This document shows positions 1 to 6,432 of a DNA stretch of 6,432 nucleotides, one piece after another (the first letter of the stretch is position 1; each line of letters begins with the position of its first letter). Both the position numbers and the translations under genes were made by a program. Under the pieces are notes generated by a model that had not been told where the DNA came from, searched no databases, and worked only from the letters and a program-made list of their open reading frames with translations. Source of the stretch: JACQQW01 sp964520655 (GTDB taxonomy: Bacteria; Omnitrophota; Gorgyraeia; Zapsychrales; Fredricksoniimonadaceae); NCBI GenBank assembly GCA_964520655.1, contig CAZFNI010000040.1:1-6432 (forward strand), read 5' to 3'.

Positions 1-1010
<1,010 letters not shown>

Positions 1011-1024
1011 TAAATTTTTACCTT

Positions 1025-1041
1025 GGCTAATATTATTAGCC
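1025..1041 (+). other. Hairpin in the 23S-5S spacer
   Basis: A perfect 7-bp inverted repeat, GGCTAAT / ATTAGCC, with a 3-base ATT loop lies in the 73-base spacer (1011-1083). There is no tRNA in the spacer and no T-run after the stem, so it is more likely an rRNA processing or spacer structure than a terminator. The role is inferred; the repeat is seen directly. Confidence 0.5.
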
Positions 1042-1083
1042 TTATTTCCATAATTGTCAGGATATTTAGCAGTACGACCTATT

Positions 1084-1197
1084 CCGGTAACTTTACTGGC
1101 AGGGCAACACCCGTTCCCATTCCGAATACGGCAGTTAAGCCTGTCAAGGTCGATGGTACTATGGTCTCACGGCCATGGGAGAGTAGAACGTTACCGG
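1084..1197 (+). rRNA. rrf: 5S ribosomal RNA
   Basis: The ends pair perfectly as helix I: CCGGTAAC at 1084-1091 with GTTACCGG at 1190-1197. Between them lies the universal 5S core, including CCCGTTCCCATTCCGAATACG followed by GCAGTTAAG (about 1110-1139), and the GGTACTATGGTCTC / GGCCATGGGAGAGTA arms. The length of about 114 bases is normal for bacterial 5S. It is linked to 23S by a short spacer and followed at once by a terminator, so it is the last gene of a standard rRNA operon. Confidence 0.96.
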
Positions 1198-1204
1198 TTT
1201 ATTT

Positions 1205-1237
1205 AAAAAGCCCTGGAATAATTTTCCAGGGCTTTTT
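1205..1237 (+). terminator. Intrinsic terminator of the rRNA operon
   Basis: A perfect 14-bp inverted repeat, AAAAAGCCCTGGAA (1205-1218) and TTCCAGGGCTTTTT (1224-1237), has a 5-base loop. The GC-rich core is followed by T5 and begins 8 bases after the 5S end. The A-run and T-run symmetry means it could also work on the minus strand. Confidence 0.95.
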
Positions 1238-1289
1238 CATGTGTAGGATTTTTATTATTTTTAATGTAAAGAGCATCAAGTGTGTTAAT

Positions 1290-1694
1290 ATGTCAGTAAT
1301 GAATGAAGAGTTTTTCAATATTGTTTCCATGATCTGCGAAAAGGATGGCCGTTACCATCCTGAAAGCTATGAATTCGTCATGGAAGCGCTGCATTTTACC
1401 CAGAAAAAGTATAAAAAAGATAAACATGTGACCGGTCCAGAATTGTTGCAGGGTATACGCCAGTTGTTGCTGCAGAAATTTGGTCCGTTAACCCGTACTG
1501 TTCTGAAGTATTGGGGGATCATCCAAACCGACGATTTCGGTAATATTGTCTTTAATCTCGTTGAATACAGGATCCTTTCCAAAAATGAGCAGGATCATTA
1601 TGAAAGTTTCAAGAATGCATATGATTTTGAAGAAGCGTTTGATCATGGCTACCGCAAGCAGCTTGCCCGCCGGCTAAAAACCATGCGTTTTTGA
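1290..1694 (+). CDS. Minf_1886 family protein (function unknown)
   Basis: A 134-residue, soluble-looking protein with no signal peptide or membrane segment. Conserved-looking blocks are DGRYHPESYEFVMEAL (19-34), HVTGPELLQGIR (46-57), FGPLTRTVLKYWGI (64-77), DFGNIVFNLVE (82-92) and YDFEEAF (111-117). From memory these match the Minf_1886 family, a group largely confined to Planctomycetes, Verrucomicrobia and relatives; its biochemical role is not known to me. The frame stays open upstream through the terminator and 5S gene, but that part is RNA-encoding. The start at 1290 (or M4 at 1299) is chosen because it puts the family core near the N-terminus. No clear Shine-Dalgarno is visible before either start, and I see no convincing promoter in the 52 bases after the terminator. 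The stop is 4 bases before recG, which suggests coupled translation. Confidence 0.85.
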   Translation: MSVMNEEFFNIVSMICEKDGRYHPESYEFVMEALHFTQKKYKKDKHVTGPELLQGIRQLLLQKFGPLTRTVLKYWGIIQTDDFGNIVFNLVEYRILSKNEQDHYESFKNAYDFEEAFDHGYRKQLARRLKTMRF

Positions 1695-1698
1695 TCTG

Positions 1699-3780
1699 AT
1701 GTCCGTAAATCTCTCCGAAATGCCTATTCAGTTTGTTAAAGGCGTTGGTCCCGCAAAAGCGAAACTACTGTCCCAATTAAACATCCATACTGTTGAAGAT
1801 CTTCTATATTTATTCCCGCGGCGTTATGAGGATCGATCTTCATTTACGTCCATCAGTCGTCTTCAGGCAGGGCAGGTCCACAGCGTGAGGGGTAATGTGC
1901 TTGCAGTCGGCAAGCGGAATTTTTATTCAAAAGCAAAAACTTTTGAGATCGCGATCGGCGATGAAACGGGAAAGGTCTATTGTGCCTGGTTCAATCAGCC
2001 GTATTTGGATCGATATTTTAAAGTCGGACAGGAGATCGTCTGCTACGGTAAGGTGGATGTGTTTAAGGGACGTCTGCAGTTGGTCATGCCAGATTTCGAA
2101 TTGATCACAGAAGAAGATCGTTCCTTGAATATGGGGCGTATTGTTCCTGTCTATCCATTGACTAAGGGAATAACCCAGCGTTACTTAAGACGCATTATCG
2201 ATCTTTGCTTGAATGAATACAGCAAAGATATTAAAGACATACTGCCGGAAGATATTAGGCGTCGCCAGAAATTGAGTCCTTTATCAGAACTAATTCGCCA
2301 TCTTCATTATCCAGCGACTCAGGCTGATCAAGTTGCCGCAATGAACCGGATCGCGTTCGAAGAGTTCTTTCTGTTCCAGGTGTCAGTCATCTTAAGGAGA
2401 TTAAGCGTTGTCCTGAAAGAAAGCAGATCATTTGAGATCAGTGATAAATTCAAGAGTTTATTCCGTAAGTCGCTGCCGTTTGAGTTGACGAAGGCGCAGT
2501 TAGATGTGATCGAGGAAACAGTTGGAGACTTGAAACAACAAAAACCAATGTTGCGCTTGCTGCAGGGTGATGTTGGCTGTGGGAAAACAATTGTCGCATT
2601 CTTTGCAGCGATCGCTGCTTTTCAGAATGGTTTTCAATCAGCCATTATGGCTCCGACGGAGATATTGGCGCAGCAACATGCGGCTAATTTTAAAAAGATA
2701 TTTTCTCAAGGTCATTTTTCGAAGATGAAGGTGGCGGTGCTCATTAGCAGTCTTCCGCAAAAGGAAAAGAAAGAGATCTTGACTAAGCTTGCGAAAGGAG
2801 AGATCGATCTAATTATCGGTACACATAGTTTGATCGAATATGAGGTTTGTTTTAAGGATCTTGGAATGGTGATCATTGATGAACAGCATAAATTTGGTGT
2901 TTCGCAACGCTGTGCACTCTCCGCTAAGGGACAAAATCCACACGTTCTGGTCATGACTGCCACTCCTATTCCAAGGACTTTGTGCCTTACTTTATATGGA
3001 GATCTGGACATATCCATCATTGATGAATTACCTAAAAACAGGGGTAAGATCAATACTTATCATTTCCGAATGGAGAAGGCTCCGGGTGTTTATGAAAAAG
3101 TACGTCAGTGGGTCAAAAACGGAACACAGGCCTACATCGTTTATCCCATGATCGATGAAAGCGAGGCCTTGGATCTAAAGACAGCAAAAACAAGTTTTGA
3201 ACATTTTAAAATGTATGAGTTCTCAGGATTGAGGGTTGAACTCATCCATGGGCAACTGAAACGTGATGATGTTCAGCGAATTATGGAGCGGTTTAAAGCC
3301 CACACCATCGATATCCTGGTTTCCACGACTATATTGGAAGTTGGGATCGATGTACCTAATGCCAATGTGATGGTGATCGAACACGCGGAACGTTTTGGCT
3401 TGAGTCAGCTGCATCAAATGCGTGGACGTATTGGACGGAGCAACAAAGATGCGGTCTGTATTTTACTGGGGGATTCCTCAACAGAAGAAGGAAAAGCACG
3501 GATCGAAACCATTGTGTCGACGACAGACGGTTTTAAGATCGCTCAAAAAGACCTTGAGATCAGGGGGCCAGGGCATTACTTTGGAAGGTTCCAGCATGGG
3601 GCTAATGAATTAAAGATCACAGACCCTGTGGCACAATTGAATGTACTGGAATCGGCAAGGGAAGAAGCGATCAAATTAACAGCGCAGGATGCGCAGCTAC
3701 GATCTCCCGCAGCTAGTGGATTGAAGAGATCCATAAAACGGCGGTTCCCTGAATATCTGGATATGCTATTGGCTGGTTAA
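1699..3780 (+). CDS. recG: ATP-dependent DNA helicase RecG
   Basis: A 693-residue superfamily 2 helicase, the same length as I recall for E. coli RecG. It unwinds and regresses stalled replication forks and branch-migrates Holliday junctions. The N-terminal segment KGVGPAKAKLL (14-24) and the OB-fold wedge (about 60-150) bind branched DNA. Helicase motifs are intact: Walker A GDVGCGKT (290-297), DEQH (394-397), TATPIPRT (420-427) and QMRGRIGR (573-580). The C-terminal RecG segment starts near G611 (GFKIAQKDLEIRGPG) and continues FGRFQHG where FGTRQ is usual, a mild change in the translocation (TRG) region. The start at 1699 gives the expected N-terminus; no good Shine-Dalgarno precedes it, in keeping with coupling to the gene ending 4 bases upstream. 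recG next to rsmD-coaD is a common arrangement; here a PEP-CTERM gene lies between. Confidence 0.97.
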   Translation: MSVNLSEMPIQFVKGVGPAKAKLLSQLNIHTVEDLLYLFPRRYEDRSSFTSISRLQAGQVHSVRGNVLAVGKRNFYSKAKTFEIAIGDETGKVYCAWFNQPYLDRYFKVGQEIVCYGKVDVFKGRLQLVMPDFELITEEDRSLNMGRIVPVYPLTKGITQRYLRRIIDLCLNEYSKDIKDILPEDIRRRQKLSPLSELIRHLHYPATQADQVAAMNRIAFEEFFLFQVSVILRRLSVVLKESRSFEISDKFKSLFRKSLPFELTKAQLDVIEETVGDLKQQKPMLRLLQGDVGCGKTIVAFFAAIAAFQNGFQSAIMAPTEILAQQHAANFKKIFSQGHFSKMKVAVLISSLPQKEKKEILTKLAKGEIDLIIGTHSLIEYEVCFKDLGMVIIDEQHKFGVSQRCALSAKGQNPHVLVMTATPIPRTLCLTLYGDLDISIIDELPKNRGKINTYHFRMEKAPGVYEKVRQWVKNGTQAYIVYPMIDESEALDLKTAKTSFEHFKMYEFSGLRVELIHGQLKRDDVQRIMERFKAHTIDILVSTTILEVGIDVPNANVMVIEHAERFGLSQLHQMRGRIGRSNKDAVCILLGDSSTEEGKARIETIVSTTDGFKIAQKDLEIRGPGHYFGRFQHGANELKITDPVAQLNVLESAREEAIKLTAQDAQLRSPAASGLKRSIKRRFPEYLDMLLAG

Positions 3781-3829
3781 TAATGGTTTATTTCTGTTTG
3801 AACCGTTAGCATTACTGAATTGATTTCGC

Positions 3830-3858
3830 TTTACTATAGTTATATTGTGTGCTACAAT
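3830..3858 (+). promoter_or_regulatory. Likely sigma-70-type promoter for the PEP-CTERM gene
   Basis: TTTACT (3830-3835, 4 of 6 to TTGACA) and TACAAT (3853-3858, 5 of 6 to TATAAT) are separated by exactly 17 bases. TGC directly before TACAAT makes an extended -10. Transcription would start near 3865, giving a leader of about 69 bases. A second, overlapping candidate is a perfect TTGACA at 3858-3863 with TATAAG at 3879-3884, but its 15-base spacing is poor. I saw no sigma-54 (GG-N10-GC) element of the kind described for some PEP-CTERM genes. Confidence 0.55.
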
Positions 3859-3869
3859 TGACAGCTTTT

Positions 3870-3908
3870 TAAGATGCATATAAGTGAACGCATCTTATAA
3901 ATTTTTTT
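3870..3908 (+). terminator. Hairpin plus T7 between recG and the PEP-CTERM gene
   Basis: TAAGATGC (3870-3877) pairs with GCATCTTA (3890-3897) around a 12-base loop, and a run of seven T follows at 3902-3908 after a 4-base gap. It could be the recG terminator. Because the best promoter candidate lies upstream of it, it would also be carried in the leader of the next gene, where it could attenuate transcription or protect the mRNA. The 8-bp stem is AT-rich and the T-run is displaced, so termination would probably be inefficient. Confidence 0.5.
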
Positions 3909-3920
3909 AATCAACCAAAT

Positions 3921-3926
3921 AAGGAG
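3921..3926 (+). promoter_or_regulatory. Strong Shine-Dalgarno for the PEP-CTERM gene
   Basis: AAGGAG sits 7 bases before the ATG at 3934. It selects that start over the in-frame ATGs at 3940 and 3943. It stands out because recG, rsmD and the Minf_1886 gene lack clear Shine-Dalgarno sites. Confidence 0.85.
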
Positions 3927-3933
3927 TAGTGGA

Positions 3934-4758
3934 ATGAGAATGATGAACTTAAGGAAGTTTTTGCTTTTTTCAGGCCTTGTTATAATGCTTAACTTTGCTG
4001 GAGTAAAGTCAGCGCACGCTTTATTATTGACGGATCCTAACGATGTAAGATCATGGCAAGGTGCTTCTATTGGAACATTTGCACAACTGTTCTATGGTTC
4101 TAATACGTTGGTCAATCGTCAGAAGGTCATCGATAATCACTTATTAGATGATGGTATCTTTAACCCCTCTGGATATGTTCCGGCAACTTTAATTGCTGGT
4201 GGTTCTTGTCCTGGAACATCTTTAGATCTGACAGGAACAGGTAGTTTTGGTTATACGGCCTGTGATGCTGGTAGTGTTGCGGATTTTGGCAGTACAATTG
4301 ATAACCGTTGGTTTCAAACGAACGGCAGCGTAGGTGGTACAATATTTGATCTGGGTTTTGATGCTACCAAAGCAGCGGTTTTCCCGGTTATCGATCATGG
4401 TCCGCTTCCTCAGGAAGCCATTGAATCGACCGTTTATCTTTCAAATGACAAATTAACCTGGAAACAGGCGGTCGTTGAACGCGTTTGGTTGGAAGGTTTT
4501 ATGACCAACAAAGATATTTTATGGGATGGATTTACTTATGCTGTCGGTACAGGGACGAGCAGTACATTTCGTTATGCTTCCGTTAGGCATGGTGGTCCGG
4601 GTGCGTTCCATGACGATGGTGATGATGAGATCAATGGTTTGATGGGGCTTCGGGGTGACTTTTCTGGCCATTCTGATGTAGTTCCAGAGCCATCCAGCCT
4701 TTTTCTTTTAGGCAGTGGTCTTATGGGTGCTTATATTCGTCGCAGAGCAAAAAAGTAA
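3934..4758 (+). CDS. Exported PEP-CTERM sorting-domain protein
   Basis: A 274-residue protein with sorting signals at both ends. A Sec signal peptide runs from basic RMMNLRK through a hydrophobic core, with likely cleavage after A-H-A (residue 29). The C-terminus has the PEP-CTERM tripartite signal: VPEPSS (250-255), a hydrophobic stretch LFLLGSGLMGAYI (256-268) and basic RRRAKK. In known systems a membrane exosortase cuts at this motif and the protein goes to the cell surface or an exopolysaccharide matrix; no exosortase is in this window. The mature part has only two cysteines (C92, C110), which may form a disulfide, is rich in Gly, Thr, Ser and Asp, and ends with a distinctive RHGGPGAFHDDGDDEING block (218-235). 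I do not recognise the domain; a beta-sandwich binding module is a guess. It has its own Shine-Dalgarno and terminator, so it is probably transcribed alone. Confidence 0.9.
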   Translation: MRMMNLRKFLLFSGLVIMLNFAGVKSAHALLLTDPNDVRSWQGASIGTFAQLFYGSNTLVNRQKVIDNHLLDDGIFNPSGYVPATLIAGGSCPGTSLDLTGTGSFGYTACDAGSVADFGSTIDNRWFQTNGSVGGTIFDLGFDATKAAVFPVIDHGPLPQEAIESTVYLSNDKLTWKQAVVERVWLEGFMTNKDILWDGFTYAVGTGTSSTFRYASVRHGGPGAFHDDGDDEINGLMGLRGDFSGHSDVVPEPSSLFLLGSGLMGAYIRRRAKK

Positions 4759-4776
4759 TTTACTTTTGTTTGAGAT

Positions 4777-4824
4777 CTAACAAAAAACCCTGCTATTGTT
4801 CATCCTTGCAGGGTTTTTTGTTAG
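4777..4824 (+). terminator. Strong intrinsic terminator after the PEP-CTERM gene
   Basis: A perfect 17-bp inverted repeat joins 4777-4793 (CTAACAAAAAACCCTGC) and 4808-4824, with a 14-base loop. The core CCCTGC/GCAGGG is followed by T6. The symmetric A6/T6 flanks make it potentially bidirectional. It separates the PEP-CTERM gene from the rsmD operon. Confidence 0.93.
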
Positions 4825-4872
4825 GTTTCGAGTTTTCATTAGAAAAGAGTAATGCTCTTAAGAAGTTAAGTT

Positions 4873-5424
4873 ATGAAAATATTGGGTGGGAAATTCAGGG
4901 GTAGGAATTTTTTTATGCCGGCTGGGATCAGGCCGACTCAGGCCAATTTAAGAGCGGCGATCTTTGATCTCTTGGGGCACGATATTGATGGCTTAAGTTT
5001 TTTGGAGCTTTATGCTGGCAGCGGTGCGGTCGGTCTTGAGGCCTTATCCAGGGGGGCATCCACTGTTGTCATGGTTGAGAAAGAGCCCAAAAATGCCCAG
5101 GTGATCCGGGAGAATTGTGAGCTTTTGGGGTTGAATATGGGGGTAGAGGTTAAAGTATTACAAGAAGATGCCCTGGCAGCCGTCAAAGATATGGCAGTGA
5201 AGAAAAAGAGCTTTGATATCGTGTTTTTTGACCCGCCTTTTGGCCGGCGCTTAGGGAAAAAAACCTTGAAAGTCTTGGACGATAATGATATATTAACCGG
5301 TCTTGGATTTTTGATCATTCAGTGCGATACCTCTGAAAGATTGGAAATCCCTGATAAATTTAAGGTTATAATGCAGCGGATTTATGGTGAGTCCATGCTA
5401 ACAATGTTGCAAAAGGGTGCTTAA
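4873..5424 (+). CDS. rsmD: 16S rRNA (guanine966-N2)-methyltransferase RsmD
   Basis: A 183-residue SAM-dependent methyltransferase that methylates G966 of 16S rRNA during small-subunit assembly. Family marks are the N-terminal KILGGKFRGR (2-11), IRPTQANLRAAIFDLL (19-34; RPT is usual), the SAM-binding LELYAGSGAVGLEALSRG (44-61), the acidic end of strand 2 at VEKEP (68-72), and the catalytic DPPF (120-123) that marks amino-group N-methyltransferases. The length is normal. The start is fixed by the conserved MKILGG opening; the upstream AAGAAGTTAAG offers only a poor Shine-Dalgarno. It is first in the operon after a strong terminator, so a promoter should lie in 4825-4872, but none is convincing by eye. 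The stop is 2 bases before coaD. Confidence 0.95.
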   Translation: MKILGGKFRGRNFFMPAGIRPTQANLRAAIFDLLGHDIDGLSFLELYAGSGAVGLEALSRGASTVVMVEKEPKNAQVIRENCELLGLNMGVEVKVLQEDALAAVKDMAVKKKSFDIVFFDPPFGRRLGKKTLKVLDDNDILTGLGFLIIQCDTSERLEIPDKFKVIMQRIYGESMLTMLQKGA

Positions 5425-5426
5425 TA

Positions 5427-5912
5427 ATGCCTAATGGACGTACAGCGATCTATCCTGGCAGTTTCGATCCAGTCACAAATGGTCATTTGGATGTGATCGG
5501 CAGAGCTGCAAGGATCTTTGACAGGGTCATTGTGGCTGTCGCCAATAATACGGGTAAAAAAAGTTTGTTCACGATCGAACAGCGGGTCAAGTTGCTCAAG
5601 GAATCAACTAAGGGGATCAAGAAAGTTGAAATAGATTCTTTTGATTCTTTGGTCATTGCTTATGCCCGTCAGAAAAAGGCCAATGTGTTGATCCGTGGGC
5701 TTAGGATGACTTCAGATTTTGATTATGAATTTCAGATCGCGTTGACCAACAGGCGTTTGGCCTCTGATATTGAAACAGTGTTTTTAATGCCGTCTGAACA
5801 TGTATCCTTTTTATCATCCAGCTTGCTTAAAGAAGTGGCTAGTTTAAAGGGAGATGTTTCGACCCTGGTGCCAACGCCGGTTGTTAAAGCCTTAAAAGAA
5901 ACATTTAAATGA
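5427..5912 (+). CDS. coaD: Phosphopantetheine adenylyltransferase
   Basis: A 161-residue cytoplasmic nucleotidyltransferase that transfers AMP from ATP to 4'-phosphopantetheine, giving dephospho-CoA in the penultimate step of CoA synthesis. YPGSFDPVTNGH (9-20) holds the HxGH-like nucleotide-binding site (TNGH). RGLR (90-93), DYEFQIALTNRRL (99-111), and the C-terminal SSSLLKEVA (130-138), the counterpart of the usual ISSSxVKE motif, complete the family signature. The length matches the family norm. FDSLVIAYAR (72-81) has Ser where Gly is common (FDGLLVDYA). It starts 2 bases after rsmD, with a partial Shine-Dalgarno AAAGGG about 10 bases upstream, and overlaps the next gene by 4 bases (ATGA). 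Confidence 0.97.
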   Translation: MPNGRTAIYPGSFDPVTNGHLDVIGRAARIFDRVIVAVANNTGKKSLFTIEQRVKLLKESTKGIKKVEIDSFDSLVIAYARQKKANVLIRGLRMTSDFDYEFQIALTNRRLASDIETVFLMPSEHVSFLSSSLLKEVASLKGDVSTLVPTPVVKALKETFK

Positions 5913-6337
5913 TCAGGATTTCAGTACGAGATATCACTTCCAAGGGGATGGATATAGATCAAAGTATCCCAAAGGAAGGTATTGGTTTAACAGACGAAGA
6001 GATCGACCTGCGTTCTCCGATACATGTAAAAGCTCATTTGGAGAGAGCGGGTAATATGGTCAATGCCGCGGCTAAGGTGAACGCGGATTTTGGTTTTCTT
6101 TGTGCGCGTTGCCTGGAAGACATGCATGCCACAAGTTCTTTTGAATATGAGTTCCATTTTGAAGTTAACCCGGGCGATGAATATGTTGACTTGGGGGAGG
6201 AGATTCGTCAGGAGTTGATCATGGCTAATCCTGCAAAAGTGTTGTGTAAGCCGGATTGCAGGGGAATATGCGCTGGTTGCGGAGTGAATTTAAATCAGGA
6301 ACAGTGTCGTTGTTCATTAACAAAAAAAAAGAAGTAG
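5909..6337 (+). CDS. DUF177/YceD family protein
   Basis: A 142-residue protein of the YceD (DUF177) family, which is regularly encoded just before rpmF. In plants and bacteria members are linked to 23S rRNA accumulation or large-subunit assembly. Two cysteine clusters are visible: CARC (C65, C68) and, near the C-terminus, C113-x3-C117-x3-C121-x2-C124 with CGVNLN then C133 and C135, a pattern suited to zinc binding, although I infer the metal. An acidic middle (EVNPGDEYVDLGEEIRQEL) is typical of the family. The ATG overlaps the coaD stop as ATGA, a sign of coupled translation. The C-terminus is four lysines coded partly by an A9 run (6322-6330), where an indel would shift the frame into that of rpmF. 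Confidence 0.9.
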   Translation: MIRISVRDITSKGMDIDQSIPKEGIGLTDEEIDLRSPIHVKAHLERAGNMVNAAAKVNADFGFLCARCLEDMHATSSFEYEFHFEVNPGDEYVDLGEEIRQELIMANPAKVLCKPDCRGICAGCGVNLNQEQCRCSLTKKKK

Positions 6338-6340
6338 ATC

Positions 6341-6345
6341 AGGAG
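6341..6345 (+). promoter_or_regulatory. Shine-Dalgarno for rpmF
   Basis: AGGAG lies 8 bases before the ATG at 6354, within the 16-base gap after the DUF177 stop. It is one of only two strong Shine-Dalgarno sites in the window. Confidence 0.8.
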
Positions 6346-6353
6346 AAACTAGT

Positions 6354-6432
6354 ATGCCATTACCAAAACGTCAACATTCCAAAACACGCGGTCGTTTACG
6401 CCGTACCCATTGGAAAGTAACGGTTGCGTCGC
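6354..6432 (+). CDS. rpmF: Ribosomal protein L32, N-terminal part (cut by window end)
   Basis: The first 26 codons, reading MPLPKRQHSKTRGRLRR then THWKVTVAS, are the conserved basic N-terminus of bacterial L32 (PKR.xSKxRxxxRRxHWK). L32 is a small 50S protein of roughly 60 residues, so over half is outside the window. It has a good Shine-Dalgarno and follows DUF177 by 16 bases, the usual pairing. In many bacteria plsX and fab genes come next, linking ribosome and lipid synthesis. Confidence 0.95.
   Translation, partial: MPLPKRQHSKTRGRLRRTHWKVTVAS

Noticed and set aside
1023..1289. Upstream extension of the Minf_1886 reading frame, including an ATG at 1239
   Set aside because: The extension runs through the spacer, 5S rRNA and terminator; the family core begins just after 1290.
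2712..3053. Minus-strand open frame of 113 codons within recG
   Set aside because: It is antisense to the helicase motifs of recG, with no ribosome site or recognisable protein.
3781..3933. Sigma-54 promoter of the type seen upstream of some PEP-CTERM genes
   Set aside because: No GG-N10-GC element with suitable flanks was found; the sigma-70-like elements fit better.
4845..4859. Small inverted repeat AAGAG / CTCTT before rsmD
   Set aside because: A 5-bp stem with a 5-base loop is short enough to be chance, and it has no T-run or known operator shape.
5010..5318. Minus-strand open frame of 102 codons within rsmD
   Set aside because: It is a shadow of the conserved RsmD SAM and DPPF motifs.

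Overview
The window is the downstream end of a ribosomal RNA operon followed by housekeeping genes, all on the + strand. Best guess for the source is a member of the PVC superphylum, most likely Omnitrophota. The gene after the rRNAs matches the PVC-associated Minf_1886 family, there is a PEP-CTERM (exosortase-type) exported protein typical of diderm bacteria, and the order recG, rsmD, coaD, DUF177, rpmF is a common bacterial cluster. This placement rests on remembered family features, not on a search.

Layout. Bases 1-1010 are the 3' third of 23S rRNA (about E. coli position 1892 to the end), covering the peptidyl-transferase centre and the sarcin-ricin loop. A 73-base spacer with a small hairpin leads to a 5S rRNA (1084-1197) and a perfect-stem intrinsic terminator (1205-1237). 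Next come a 134-residue Minf_1886-family protein of unknown function (1290-1694) and, 4 bases later, recG (1699-3780), which encodes the branched-DNA helicase that remodels stalled forks.

Bases 3781-3933 carry a good promoter candidate, a hairpin followed by T7, and a strong Shine-Dalgarno, leading to a secreted PEP-CTERM protein (3934-4758). That gene is closed by a terminator with a 17-bp perfect stem. It therefore looks like an independent one-gene unit set between recG and rsmD, which are neighbours in many bacteria.

Bases 4873-6432 form a tightly packed operon: rsmD (16S rRNA G966 methyltransferase), coaD (coenzyme A synthesis), a DUF177/YceD-family protein and the start of rpmF (ribosomal protein L32), cut by the window edge. 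Gaps are 2, -4 and 16 bases. Translation (RsmD, L32, YceD) and the CoA supply for lipid synthesis are thus co-expressed. In many bacteria plsX and fab genes follow rpmF.

I found no CRISPR array, transposon, tRNA or clear novel defence system. The less ordinary points are the PEP-CTERM cassette and its leader hairpin, a strong preference for GATC at codon junctions before isoleucine, an A9 tract where a one-base slip would join DUF177 to L32 without a stop, and an A2057-U2611 compensatory pair in the 23S rRNA.
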